This document shows, piece by piece, positions 27,484 through 35,644 of a stretch of DNA of 64,000 bases (position 1 is the stretch's first letter; each line of letters begins with the position of its first letter). The stretch is taken from contig NZ_CP081942.1 in the NCBI RefSeq assembly GCF_020386635.1, positions 4,154,001 through 4,218,000 on the forward strand, given 5' to 3'. The position numbers were made by a program, and so were the translations under genes. The notes under the pieces are model-generated. The model was not told the origin of the DNA. It was given only the letters and a program-made list of their open reading frames with translations, and made no database searches. Source of the stretch: Pseudomonas sp. MM211 (GTDB lineage Bacteria > Pseudomonadota > Gammaproteobacteria > Pseudomonadales > Pseudomonadaceae).

Positions 27484-28218
27484 TCAACCATTGAAGGTTT
27501 TCAGCAGCTCTTCAATTTCGCCGCGGGTGGCGAGGCGAAAGCCGTCCGAGGGGCCATACCCGATTTCCAGCTCGCCCTCCGCCATGCGATTCATCACTGC
27601 GTTGACGAAGGTATCGACTGGCACACCGTCTGTGTGAAGTCCCGTGCCGCCAAGATCGGTATCGACTGCTGGCGGGACTATCTCGATCACGCTGACTCTG
27701 CTGCTAGCGAGGTCTGCTCGCAACGCCACGCTGAAAGCATGGAGCCCAGCCTTGGTCGCCACGTAGATGGCGGCGAACTTGAGCGGCAAAAAGGCCAGCC
27801 CTGAGGAAACGTTGATGATCGTTGCATTCGGCCTGGCAACCAGGTGAGGCAGTAGCAAAGCCGCGAGATGGATCGGAGCCTCCAGGTTGATGGCGATCTC
27901 GCTGGCACGTTCATCCCATGTGCCCGTGTCGGCCAGGAATGACCCACGTCTTTGGATACCCGAGTTGTTGACGAGCACGTTCAGCTTGGGCGCTATCTCA
28001 AGCACGGATGCAACGAGCGCCTCACGCTGGCTCGCATCCGCCAGGTCGGCCCGAAGCGTCGTGATAGCGGGAATCTGCGCTTTCGCCGCATCAAGGCGGT
28101 CGATATCGCGGCCACAGATGATGACCTCGTTACCGAGCTCGACAAAGCGCCGCGCCAACGCCAGCCCTATTCCGCTACCGCCGCCCGTTATGAGCACACT
28201 ATTTCCTGACATCTTCAT
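27484..28218 (-). CDS. SDR-family oxidoreductase
   Basis: A 244-residue classical short-chain dehydrogenase. It has the cofactor motif ITGGGSGIGLALARRF, the NNSGIQRRG segment, catalytic serine in INVSSGLAFLP and the YVATKAGLHAF Tyr/Lys pair. It resembles the DltE-type SDRs. The arginine in CGRDIDR suggests NADPH preference. It has no signal peptide. It is 22 bases upstream of nothing obvious on the left but follows the hydrolase gene at 28241 by 22 bases, so these two are probably one operon, with this gene second. Confidence 0.88.
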   Translation of the reverse strand: MKMSGNSVLITGGGSGIGLALARRFVELGNEVIICGRDIDRLDAAKAQIPAITTLRADLADASQREALVASVLEIAPKLNVLVNNSGIQRRGSFLADTGTWDERASEIAINLEAPIHLAALLLPHLVARPNATIINVSSGLAFLPLKFAAIYVATKAGLHAFSVALRADLASSRVSVIEIVPPAVDTDLGGTGLHTDGVPVDTFVNAVMNRMAEGELEIGYGPSDGFRLATRGEIEELLKTFNG

Positions 28219-28240
28219 GTGTCGTCTCCTGGTCAGCGGT

Positions 28241-29329
28241 TCAATTCATGTGCTGTGCGAACCAATCGAGCATCGGCCCTGGCCGACGCTGGAATTCGAG
28301 ATAGCCATCAAAGCGTGCGGTTGTGCCATCGATCCATTGCAGCTTCTTCTCGGCGATCGGAATGTTGTCGAACATCGACTGCACATCGCTCGGGTCGGTA
28401 ACGACATCGCCACGCACCTGATAGAGGAAGGTCGGAACGCGGACGTGCTTTGCCCATTCAGCCGGCATCCGTCGTGCGAACGCGATGCCGGTGCGCAGTA
28501 CGATTCGCTGCTCCAGATCGTCGATGCGTTCGGCGGGCACGCCCGCGAGAGCAAGCCGCCGCTGCACGATGCCTTTCATCGTGACCGGCTGCGCACCGAC
28601 CAGGCAACGCACACCTTCGAACGCTGCCGGCGCATCGGCCATGGCGCGGAAAGTCGAGCTGCAACCCAGGCAGCGGCTGAACAGGCCAATGGTCATGCCG
28701 CGCAGATCGGCGCGACCACGCACGTAGTTCAGTGAACCCAGTACGTCACGCGCCTCGAATATTCCACTCGACGCAATGCCACCGTTGGCCTCGCCGCTAT
28801 GGCCAAAGTTGCGCAGGTCGTAGGTAAGAACGTTGTACCCAGCGTCATGCAGAATCTTGTAGTCGGGGATGAAGTCGACTTCGAAATCGTTGCCGCTCGC
28901 GCGCCATATGCTGCGCCATGGTTCCAGGTGAGCGGGAATACCCGAGCGGCTGAAGCCCATTGGGTGATTGGCGATAATGATCTTGTTCGAGTTTTGCGCA
29001 GGGATGAACCATCCTTCTAGCGGTACGCCGTCAAGCGATGGAAAAGTCACGTCCTCATAGTCCAGCCCATACTCGGATGGCAGGTGCATGACCGGCGAAC
29101 GTAGCTGGTGCTGAAAGGAGTTAGCCATCTGATCGAGAATTTGCCCGATCTGATCTTCGCCCAATGGGCTGGTCTTGGCATTCGCGCTGGTCGCTGAAGC
29201 GGCTCGCGCATGGCTTTGCGTACCAACCGCCGCCAGCATGCCCGCAGCCAAGGCCATGCCACCGAGAACTCTGCGGCGCTCAGCATTATGAAAAGGTAGG
29301 TTGCCTTCGCTATCTGACGCGTTGCTCAT
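28241..29329 (-). CDS. Exported alpha/beta hydrolase with Tat signal and Cys nucleophile elbow
   Basis: A 362-residue hydrolase. The start MSNASDSEGNLPF is chosen because AAGGAG lies 8 bases upstream. A twin-arginine signal follows (AERRRVLGGMALAAGML ... ARA). The fold shows TYDLRNFGHSG and the nucleophile elbow GLFSRCLGCSS, where the expected G-x-S-x-G reads S-R-C-L-G: the nucleophile would be cysteine, as in dienelactone hydrolase, rather than serine. The acid is probably in VRGDVVTDPSDVQ; no clear terminal His motif beyond FAQHMN is seen. It is probably co-transcribed with the SDR gene at 27484 and divergent from the AraC-type gene at 29662. Confidence 0.8.
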   Translation of the reverse strand: MSNASDSEGNLPFHNAERRRVLGGMALAAGMLAAVGTQSHARAASATSANAKTSPLGEDQIGQILDQMANSFQHQLRSPVMHLPSEYGLDYEDVTFPSLDGVPLEGWFIPAQNSNKIIIANHPMGFSRSGIPAHLEPWRSIWRASGNDFEVDFIPDYKILHDAGYNVLTYDLRNFGHSGEANGGIASSGIFEARDVLGSLNYVRGRADLRGMTIGLFSRCLGCSSTFRAMADAPAAFEGVRCLVGAQPVTMKGIVQRRLALAGVPAERIDDLEQRIVLRTGIAFARRMPAEWAKHVRVPTFLYQVRGDVVTDPSDVQSMFDNIPIAEKKLQWIDGTTARFDGYLEFQRRPGPMLDWFAQHMN

Positions 29330-29454
29330 GATCCGCTCCTTCTCTGTGCCAGCGGTGCCACGCCGGAAATTGTGCGCAGGCTGGCAAGCGCCGGCCTGCG
29401 GTCTGAGCGCAAAGGTAGAAGCCACGGCTTGAGGGAGCTATGCGCGAACGTCTG

Positions 29455-29477
29455 TTTAATCTTCGCGATCGTCCACC
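29455..29477. promoter_or_regulatory. Shared motif between the Tat hydrolase and AraC genes
   Basis: The sequence TTTAATCTTCGCGATCGTCC matches the motif at 27453-27474. It lies in the 330-base divergent control region between the hydrolase (start 29329) and the AraC-type regulator (start 29662). It may be the operator of that regulator. Confidence 0.45.
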
Positions 29478-29661
29478 AAGTGTGTCGGCGTATCCGAGGG
29501 AGGAATTCGAGCATACAGCCGTAGATTGATGGGTTGCGGATCGCTGATGGCCTAATGCGAGACGATCCACACCCTCCTCCCGCGCAACACCCAAGATCCT
29601 TATGGCAGCCCCATCTGCGTGATAAAGTCCACCGTCTATTTGGAATCCACCAGGGCAACCA

Positions 29662-30579
29662 ATGGATCCGCTTTCAGATGTCCTCTCGCTGCTAAAACCC
29701 CGTAGCTATGTGTCTTCAGGCGTGGACGCCGGGGGAGCATGGTCGATCCAGTTCCCGGATCAGAACAAGCTCATCAAGTGCTACGCCGTGGTAACCGGAG
29801 AATGCTGGCTCGCCGTAGATGGCGTTCCTGACGCTGCGCATCTGAAGCAAGGTGACTGCTTCGTCCTACCGAGCGGGCGGCCGTTCCGCCTGACGAGCGA
29901 CATGTCGCTGTCGCCGGAGCCATCGAGCAATTACTTTCCGCCACCGCACCCCGGCGCCGTGGTGAAGATCAATGACGGTGGTGATTTCTTCCTCGTCGGC
30001 AGCCGTTTTGGCGTCAGCGGTGGGCACGCCGATATGCTGATGGGCATGCTCCCGCCCATCGTGCATATTCGCAACGAGTCAGAGCAGGCTGCGCTGCGCT
30101 GGTCCGTGGAGCGGATGATGCAGGAAATGCACGCCGCGCAGCCTGGCAGCTCCCTGGTTGCACAGCACCTCGCCCACATGATGTTGATTCAGGCTTTGCG
30201 GCTGCATGTGGCGCAAGGCGAAGCGAGCGGCGCGGGATGGCTGTTCGGCGTGGCGGACAAGCAACTGGGGCCTGCCCTCAGTGCCATTCATGCCGACCCA
30301 GCGCACCGCTGGACGTTGCAGGCGCTGGCAGGGCACGCCTGCATGTCGCGCTCGGCCTTTGCACAGCGTTTCAGGGAGACAGTGGGAGCGTCGCCTATGG
30401 AATACGTGACGCGCTGGCGCATGCTGCTGGCGGGAGACAAACTGGAAAATTCCAGCGAACCTGTTTCGGTCATTTCCTTCTCGCTCGGCTACGAATCGGA
30501 AAGCGCGTTCAGCACGGCATTCAAACGGGTAATGGGCGCTTCGCCTCGACAGTATGGCCGGCGTACAACACGCGCTTAG
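29662..30579 (+). CDS. AraC-family regulator with cupin N-terminal domain
   Basis: A 305-residue regulator. The cupin-like half contains LKQGDCFVLPSGRPFRL, and the C-terminal half both helix-turn-helix motifs: WTLQALAGHACMSRSAFAQR and VISFSLGYESESAFSTAFKR, then GASPRQYGRR. It is the same subfamily as the regulator at 24164 but clearly diverged. It is divergent from the Tat-exported hydrolase operon and is its likely regulator; the two copies of the ATCTTCG motif may be its sites. Confidence 0.9.
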   Translation: MDPLSDVLSLLKPRSYVSSGVDAGGAWSIQFPDQNKLIKCYAVVTGECWLAVDGVPDAAHLKQGDCFVLPSGRPFRLTSDMSLSPEPSSNYFPPPHPGAVVKINDGGDFFLVGSRFGVSGGHADMLMGMLPPIVHIRNESEQAALRWSVERMMQEMHAAQPGSSLVAQHLAHMMLIQALRLHVAQGEASGAGWLFGVADKQLGPALSAIHADPAHRWTLQALAGHACMSRSAFAQRFRETVGASPMEYVTRWRMLLAGDKLENSSEPVSVISFSLGYESESAFSTAFKRVMGASPRQYGRRTTRA

Positions 30580-30677
30580 CGTGGCCCTGCACCTTGGTGA
30601 CGAGAAGTTGGCTTGGCTTCAATTACCCTCCGCCAAGCAGAACAGACCTGCCTCACGCCTACGCCTGGCGCCCTACT

Positions 30678-31751
30678 TCATAGCGTGAAACTGGGGCTTG
30701 GTGCACATACCAGGATGCTTTGCCAGTTGGTTTGCCAGCGTGCGAGCGCTGCTCCGTCACGCTTGAAGATCAAGTCGAGGAACGCCAGGGTGAGATCTGC
30801 AGTGGCAACCTTCACCTTGGGATTGAGCGATGGGCCGCCGGTGAGTGACCGGTCGGTGAACATGCTGTGGGAGCCACCCTGAAATACGGCAAGCAACTTA
30901 TGCGGATGGGCGATCGCATCGAAGATGGCCAGTCGATCTTCCACCCCAGAGTGATAACCCGGAATCTCGATCGTGTCGTCGGTCGAGGTGACGTGGATGG
31001 TCGGAACCGACACCTTGCTCAGCACCGCTTTCAGATCGGACTCACCGTAGAACGGCGGTGCCGAGATAACGACGGCCGCAGAGAAGCGCGAGTCCAGGCA
31101 GTTAATGGTCTGGCCGTTTCTGATGACCTCCGCACCAACCGTGAGCAGCATGGTATTGGCGCCGTACGAATGGCCCGCCGCGACGAGGCGCTGGCGGTCT
31201 ACCGCAGCACCACGGCTGCCAGTTTCGTCGGAGAGCATCCGATCAAGCGCGAAACGCACATCGCCGGCACGTGCGATGGCCTCCTCCTCCCGAGCCGCAG
31301 CCTGCAAACGACCAACCACACCGAACGGGTTACCCTTCCAAAGTTGCACGTCACTGCCGACATGCTGGACATGCAGACTGGCGACACCACGGGTCGACCA
31401 GTGCTTACCGAGGTAGCTGTAGCCTTGCCGAGAACCGCCGATGCCATGGGAGAACACCACCAATGGCACCGACGCGTCAGGCGCGATACCGGTTGGCCAG
31501 TAAAGACGCGCTGGCACCGACCGCGATCGAGCATGATCGACCCAGTCGAAATCAGTCACCAGATAAGGTGGTTCGGAGCCTTGAGCCCTTACCGCCGGAT
31601 GCAAGGCCAAGAGCCCCATCAGCAGCATGGCATTCACTTGCCGCCGTCCCATGTTCACGCGCATTTCTGGCGGCAACGTGTTCAGCGCAATGCCGCACAC
31701 CTCAGTCGTGCGGTCATCGTCGACGGGCCTGCATTCTGGGATATCGCTCAT
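30678..31751 (-). CDS. Probably exported alpha/beta hydrolase (dienelactone hydrolase-like)
   Basis: The ATG at 31751 has AGGAG 4-5 bases upstream and gives 357 residues. A hydrophobic signal-like stretch (VNAMLLMGLLALHPAVRAQG) then starts about 38 residues in, so either the signal has a long n-region or translation begins at an internal ATG (31664 or 31652), where no good ribosome binding site is seen. VVFSHGIGGSRQGYSYLG is the oxyanion region, AAGHSYGANTMLL the nucleophile serine, TSTDDTIEIPG the probable acid and GGSHSMFTDR the histidine. The substrate is unknown. It is convergent with the AraC gene at 29662. Confidence 0.8.
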   Translation of the reverse strand: MSDIPECRPVDDDRTTEVCGIALNTLPPEMRVNMGRRQVNAMLLMGLLALHPAVRAQGSEPPYLVTDFDWVDHARSRSVPARLYWPTGIAPDASVPLVVFSHGIGGSRQGYSYLGKHWSTRGVASLHVQHVGSDVQLWKGNPFGVVGRLQAAAREEEAIARAGDVRFALDRMLSDETGSRGAAVDRQRLVAAGHSYGANTMLLTVGAEVIRNGQTINCLDSRFSAAVVISAPPFYGESDLKAVLSKVSVPTIHVTSTDDTIEIPGYHSGVEDRLAIFDAIAHPHKLLAVFQGGSHSMFTDRSLTGGPSLNPKVKVATADLTLAFLDLIFKRDGAALARWQTNWQSILVCAPSPSFTL

Positions 31752-31863
31752 AAGACTCCTGGGTTCAAACCCGCGCAGCTTTGACTGAAAGAACTTGGCC
31801 TAGGCGAAGATTCGCGGATGCTCTGCGCCAGATGCGTACGAGCTGCGTGGGCGGTATCGAACA

Positions 31864-32229
31864 TCAATGAACACAACCCAGTCGGGTTGATTGCTCACCA
31901 AGCGAAGTCAGATGCTTTTGCGCCTCGTTGGAGGAAAAGGCAGCTCGACCGTAGCGGGCTGCCACGACGAAGGGCACAACAGCGTTCCAGGAATCACTCT
32001 TGGCTTGGTCGGCAGCGGCCTTCCACACACGCCCGTCCTCTGCCTGCACGGCCAACTCCGCACAAGACAGCGCCGCGAACTGCGCCTCGGCTACCGTGCT
32101 TTTGGGCGCCTGAGCGCACGCACTCAAGAGCACAGGAAATACCAACCAGGTTGATAAGCGAGCGGGTAATTTCATCTTCGCGCCGGCAGGACGAGCGAGC
32201 CTGGCAAGTGGTCGTACTGACAGGTTCAT
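31864..32229 (-). CDS. Small lipoprotein of unknown function
   Basis: A small protein (121 residues from the ATG at 32229, which has GGAAG upstream; 103 from the ATG at 32175). It contains a signal and lipobox, LSTWLVFPVLLSACAQAP, so the Cys should be lipidated. The mature part has AALSCAELAVQAEDGRVW and ARYGRAAFSSNEAQKHL, with two further cysteines, and resembles short periplasmic lipoproteins of unknown role. The reading frame runs through upstream into a transporter fragment (32304-32553), which is an accident of a recombination joint rather than one protein. Confidence 0.65.
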   Translation of the reverse strand: MNLSVRPLARLARPAGAKMKLPARLSTWLVFPVLLSACAQAPKSTVAEAQFAALSCAELAVQAEDGRVWKAAADQAKSDSWNAVVPFVVAARYGRAAFSSNEAQKHLTSLGEQSTRLGCVH

Positions 32230-32303
32230 TCTGTGCTTCCAATAGCCATGGGTTAGTTTTCGTGCCTTGGTAGGGTCTGGTCTCATCTGTCGTGAGCGGG
32301 TGT

Positions 32304-32553
32304 CCAACCAACCGAACAGCGGGCTCACCGCCAGCGTGACAACGGCGGTGCCGATGAACAGCCAGCGAATGTTTTCGATTCCACCCTCCATGCCCAGGGC
32401 GTCACGCGCAGGGCGCAGCACCATCAGCGCGGTCAGCACGAAGAAGAAAAACAGGGCCGCGATCAGCACCGGCCCGAACTCCTCACGACGAAGGTTAAGC
32501 AGCGATTGCAGCAAGCGGGGACGGCGCGATACGGATGTCGTGGTTCGGCTCAT
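32304..32553 (-). pseudogene. 5' fragment of an MFS-type (NTP/NDP exchange-like) transporter gene
   Basis: About 83 codons encode the start of a membrane transporter: LLNLRREEFGPVLIAALFF, then FVLTALMVLRPARDALG and WLFIGTAVVTLAVSPLFGWL. Full members of this group have about 400 residues and 12 membrane segments; here only two remain. After FGWL the similarity stops and the frame reads into unrelated sequence before the lipoprotein gene. The gene has been cut by a deletion or by insertion of foreign sequence. Confidence 0.65.
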
Positions 32554-32669
32554 GAAGAGAAGATCCTGTACCGGAGCGCGTCGGCGCCGGAGACGAGAGT
32601 TGTGATCGGGTCAGTCCTGATCGCAGCAGCGGCCGTACTGCTGCCGAACGCGACGGATCAGCGAAGCCG

Positions 32670-33767
32670 CTACGGAAACTGCGTGCCGCTGAGCTCTTCG
32701 CTGAGAGCCCAAAGGCGCCCGGTTGTATCGGCATCCGTGGCAGCGGGGGGCACTTTGGCAAAGCCAAGTGGGCCACGGGTTTCCATCATGCCGGTGGGGC
32801 CGTAGTAGGCTCCGCCTTGCGCATCCACAGCGGTGGCGGCATAGAGCGTCGGCAACGCGCCCTGGTCGGCCGGCTGGAACAGAAACGTCAAGTTGCGTCG
32901 CACGAACCCTGACACGCCGCCGCGGTTCATCAACAGGTTGGTGCGCGAAACTCCGGGGTGAGACGCGATGCTCTGTATCCCCCACCCACCTACATCGCTG
33001 CGACGTTGCAGTTCACGCGCGAACATCAGACAGGCCAGCTTCGATTGGCTATAAGCAGCCATTGAATCGTAGGCTCGCTCGAACTGCATATCCTCGAAGT
33101 GGATGGCGCCGCCGCGGGCAGCAGCAATGCTGGACAAGGTGACGACGCGGGGGGAATCAGCCTTCTGCAACAACGGCAGCAGCTCTGCGGTCAGGGCAAA
33201 GTGCCCCAGATAGTTGACGGCAAACTGCATCTCGAATCCGTCCGCCGATGTAATGCGCTCCGGCGGCTCCATAATGCCCGCATTGTTGATCAAGCCATCG
33301 AGGCGGGGCAGTGTCGCGTTGAGGTACTCGCTAAACGCGCGGATCGACGCCAAGTCGGCCAGATCGAGCGCCTCGAAGCGCACCTGCGCGTCGGGCGTTT
33401 GCAGGCGGATGTTCCTGATCGCCTCCTCGCCCTGCCTCGCATCACGCGCTGCAATAACGACCTGCGCGCCCGCGCCCGCCAGAGCCTTGGCGCTCTCATA
33501 CCCGATACCACTCGTGCCGCCGGTGACGAGGAAGATGCGCCCCTTCTGAGAAGGTATGTCGGTAAAACTCCAATCAGGCTTGGGCGAGCTCTGAGCAATC
33601 GAATCGCCTGCGGCACTGGCAGAGATCACGAGCAAACCAAGAGCGGCGAGACCGTTTCGCCAGCGAGAATACAGAGGGCGTGCCTTGAAACTTAAGGTCG
33701 CAACTCGAGTGGCGGCTACAGTGCGGGAGCGCCAAGTGGGGGTTTTGAAGACTGTCCAGTTAGCCAT
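32670..33767 (-). CDS. SDR-family oxidoreductase with N-terminal membrane or signal segment
   Basis: A 365-residue protein; the start MANWTVFKTPTW is chosen because AAGG lies about 8 bases upstream. An unusual basic N-terminus of about 35 residues leads into a hydrophobic segment (NGLAALGLLVISASAAG), so the SDR domain may be exported or membrane-tethered. The domain has FLVTGGTSGIGYESAK, NNAGIMEPPE, TLSSIAAARGG and the YSQSKLACLMFA Tyr/Lys pair, and resembles the retinol-dehydrogenase/WWOX-like SDRs. It is divergent from a TetR gene, with two operator-like palindromes between them. Confidence 0.85.
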   Translation of the reverse strand: MANWTVFKTPTWRSRTVAATRVATLSFKARPLYSRWRNGLAALGLLVISASAAGDSIAQSSPKPDWSFTDIPSQKGRIFLVTGGTSGIGYESAKALAGAGAQVVIAARDARQGEEAIRNIRLQTPDAQVRFEALDLADLASIRAFSEYLNATLPRLDGLINNAGIMEPPERITSADGFEMQFAVNYLGHFALTAELLPLLQKADSPRVVTLSSIAAARGGAIHFEDMQFERAYDSMAAYSQSKLACLMFARELQRRSDVGGWGIQSIASHPGVSRTNLLMNRGGVSGFVRRNLTFLFQPADQGALPTLYAATAVDAQGGAYYGPTGMMETRGPLGFAKVPPAATDADTTGRLWALSEELSGTQFP

Positions 33768-33817
33768 GATCTTTGCCTTGCTGGGGGAAGGAAGGTAAGC
33801 TGGGTGCACATATTAGC

Positions 33818-33850
33818 GCACTGAGTGCAAAATTTAATGCACTCAGTGCA
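33818..33850. promoter_or_regulatory. Paired operator between the SDR and TetR genes
   Basis: GCACTGAGTGC (33818-33828) and TGCACTCAGTGCA (33838-33850) are each near-perfect palindromes and are reverse complements of each other. Their centres are 21 bases apart, two helical turns. The spacer is AT-rich (AAAATTTAA). This fits two TetR dimers binding side by side in the shared promoter region. Assignment to the adjacent TetR protein is inference. Confidence 0.75.
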
Positions 33851-33872
33851 TCAATGCAATAGGCCATTCAAA

Positions 33873-34484
33873 ATGTCGGAAATCCGTCCCCCCTCAGCAA
33901 TGGAACCCGCTGAGGGCTTGCGCGAACGCAAGCGCCGCGAAACACGTCAGCGTATCGCCGAAGTCGCGTTGCACTTGTTCCTTGCCGATGGCTACGACGA
34001 CACGACGCTGGACGCTATCGCGGCAGGAGCTGGCATTTCGCGCCGCACCTTCTTTTCGTATTTCAAGTCGAAAGACGACGTCATCCTCTTCGGACTGGAC
34101 GCCGATTCGGCCATGCTGATTGCCGATCTGCTCACTACCTCACCCGACGTAGCGCCGTTGGATGCCGTTCGAGATGTGATGGTGAAGCGCATTGCGCGCT
34201 ACACAAGCGAGGAAATGATCGCTATCGACAACCTCATGATGTCGAGCGAATCCCTGCTTGCACGCAAGCAGGCGCACTACGCGCAACAGGAACGGTCGCT
34301 CTTCAACGCACTGTGCGAGGTCTGGCGGCAGCCCGAGCGCCGTCCAGCGCTGCGGATAGTGGCCATGGTTTCCGTCGGTGCGATGAGAGTCGCACTCGCG
34401 TCCTGGAGAGAGCAGACCGGCCAGCGAAAGCCGGCGGCTGAATTCCTGCGAGATGCTTTCGAGAGTTTGCGGACAGAGCTCTGA
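33873..34484 (+). CDS. TetR-family transcriptional regulator
   Basis: A 203-residue TetR repressor. The ATG of MSEIRPPSAMEPAEG is preferred; an earlier in-frame ATG at 33825 would place the operator inside the gene. The DNA-binding domain is clear: RRETRQRIAEVALHLFLADG, then TTLDAIAAGAGISRRTFFSYF. The C-terminal ligand domain has no recognisable specificity. It is divergent from the SDR gene at 32670 and very probably controls it and itself through the palindromes at 33818-33850. Confidence 0.92.
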   Translation: MSEIRPPSAMEPAEGLRERKRRETRQRIAEVALHLFLADGYDDTTLDAIAAGAGISRRTFFSYFKSKDDVILFGLDADSAMLIADLLTTSPDVAPLDAVRDVMVKRIARYTSEEMIAIDNLMMSSESLLARKQAHYAQQERSLFNALCEVWRQPERRPALRIVAMVSVGAMRVALASWREQTGQRKPAAEFLRDAFESLRTEL

Positions 34485-34787
34485 CTAGGTACTCGGTGTA
34501 GCGAGGCCGACAACGCCAAGAGTGTTCTCTGCGCCCCGCTCCACCTGGATTCGCTTCGATCCGGGTCACGGCCTCAAGCACGCCTTTGGAGGTGAACTTC
34601 GTGTAGCTGCCACTACGGAAGAAGGCGGGAAGGCGCTGACAGCAAAACCCAAAACCACTTGCCTTACTCAGCCGCCGAGCAGGCAAGCTGATCGGTGAAA
34701 CCAATCGACTACCCACTCGTACGAGTCGGCCCTAGCAACTTTAGGGAAAATGACAGGCTGGAAAAGTCACGCAAAAGTCCCGAAAAC
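34485..34787. other. Intergenic stretch beside tRNA-Pro, no clear gene
   Basis: About 300 bases between the TetR gene and the tRNA-Pro terminator. A minus-strand open frame covers most of it, with a segment reading YTKFTSKGVLEAVTRIEAN, but there is no ribosome binding site and I cannot assign it to a family. It may be a fragment left by an integrated element next to the tRNA. No direct repeat of the tRNA 3' end was found here. Confidence 0.4.
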
Positions 34788-34817
34788 AAAAAAGCCCGAT
34801 CATTTCTGATCGAGCTT
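34788..34817 (-). terminator. Terminator of tRNA-Pro
   Basis: On the minus strand GCTCGATCA, loop GAAA and TGATCGGGC form a 9-bp stem (one G-T pair) followed by six T. It lies 16 bases past the tRNA 3' end. Confidence 0.85.
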
Positions 34818-34833
34818 CGATGTTGGGATTATT

Positions 34834-34910
34834 TGGTCGGGACGGAGTGATTCGAACACTCGACCCCTTGCACCCCATGCAAGTGCGCTACCGGGCTGCG
34901 CTACGCCCCG
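34834..34910 (-). tRNA. tRNA-Pro (anticodon GGG)
   Basis: A 77-base tRNA with encoded CCA. The acceptor strand CGGGGCG pairs with CGTCCCG (one G-T pair), the D arm has AGCGCAGCCCGGTAGCG, the anticodon stem CTTGC/GCAAG holds loop ATGGGGT (anticodon GGG), and the T arm has GTTCGAATC. It follows the merR-like gene, in the order usual for pseudomonads. Confidence 0.96.
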
Positions 34911-35001
34911 ACTGGTGTTGCGGGTGCCTTTGGCGTTAGCCGAAAGCGGGAGAAACTATAAACTAAGCATATGAATTACGGAAGGTTTTTCTTCGCGAAA
35001 A

Positions 35002-35358
35002 TCATTTGCGCAGGACGATGAGAACATCTTCCAGCTCGGCGATCATCTGCTTGATGAGTTGCTTGTACTGGGTGTTGTCGTCCTTGGCTTCGTCGCCGGT
35101 CAGGCGCAGTCGTGCACCGCCGATGGTGAAACCCTGGTCGTACAACAAGGCGCGGATCTGGCGGATCATCAGCACATCCTGGCGCTGATAATACCGACGG
35201 TTGCCGCGACGCTTTACCGGGTTGAGCTGCGGAAACTCCTGCTCCCAATAACGAAGCACGTGCGGTTTCACCGCACAGAGTTCACTGACCTCGCCGATGG
35301 TGAAGTACCGCTTGCCGGGTATGACAGGCAGTTCGTCGTTATGACTTGGTTCCAGCAT
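35002..35358 (-). CDS. MerR-family transcriptional regulator next to ihfA
   Basis: A 118-residue regulator with an N-terminal MerR helix-turn-helix: [20 protein letters not shown] then [12 protein letters not shown], and a short coiled-coil dimer helix. It has no cysteine-rich metal-binding C-terminus, so it is not a metal sensor of the classical kind. The ATG at 35358 is preferred over a TTG three codons earlier. Its start overlaps the end of ihfA by 20 bases. The same gene follows ihfA in many pseudomonads; its function is not established. Confidence 0.9.
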   Translation of the reverse strand: MLEPSHNDELPVIPGKRYFTIGEVSELCAVKPHVLRYWEQEFPQLNPVKRRGNRRYYQRQDVLMIRQIRALLYDQGFTIGGARLRLTGDEAKDDNTQYKQLIKQMIAELEDVLIVLRK

Positions 35359-35641
35359 AAGCTTCAACTCTGGCTTTAAGCTTCTGGCCGGGGCGGAAAG
35401 TCACTACACGGCGGGCCGTGATCGGGATTTCCTCCCCTGTTTTTGGATTACGACCGGGGCGCTGACGCTTATCGCGCAGATCGAAGTTACCGAAGCCTGA
35501 GAGCTTCACCTGCTCATTGAGTTCCAAAGCCTGGCGGATTTCTTCGAAGAAGAGTTCCACCAGCTCCTTGGCTTCTCGCTTGTTCAGGCCCAGCTCATCG
35601 TACAGACGTTCGGCCATCTCAGCTTTCGTCAGTGCCCCCAT
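35339..35641 (-). CDS. ihfA: Integration host factor alpha subunit
   Basis: DNA-bending nucleoid protein, forming the IHF heterodimer with IhfB. The 100-residue protein starts [20 protein letters not shown] and has the DNA-binding arm [20 protein letters not shown], with the proline that intercalates in DNA. It starts 3 bases after the pheT stop and overlaps the merR-like gene, as in other gamma-proteobacteria. Confidence 0.98.
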   Translation of the reverse strand: MGALTKAEMAERLYDELGLNKREAKELVELFFEEIRQALELNEQVKLSGFGNFDLRDKRQRPGRNPKTGEEIPITARRVVTFRPGQKLKARVEAYAGTKS

Positions 35642-35644
35642 ACG

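Noticed and set aside
34303..34716. Minus-strand frame beside the TetR gene as a possible integrase remnant
   Set aside because: No catalytic motif of integrases or transposases is visible and half of it is antisense to the TetR gene; kept only as an unassigned stretch.
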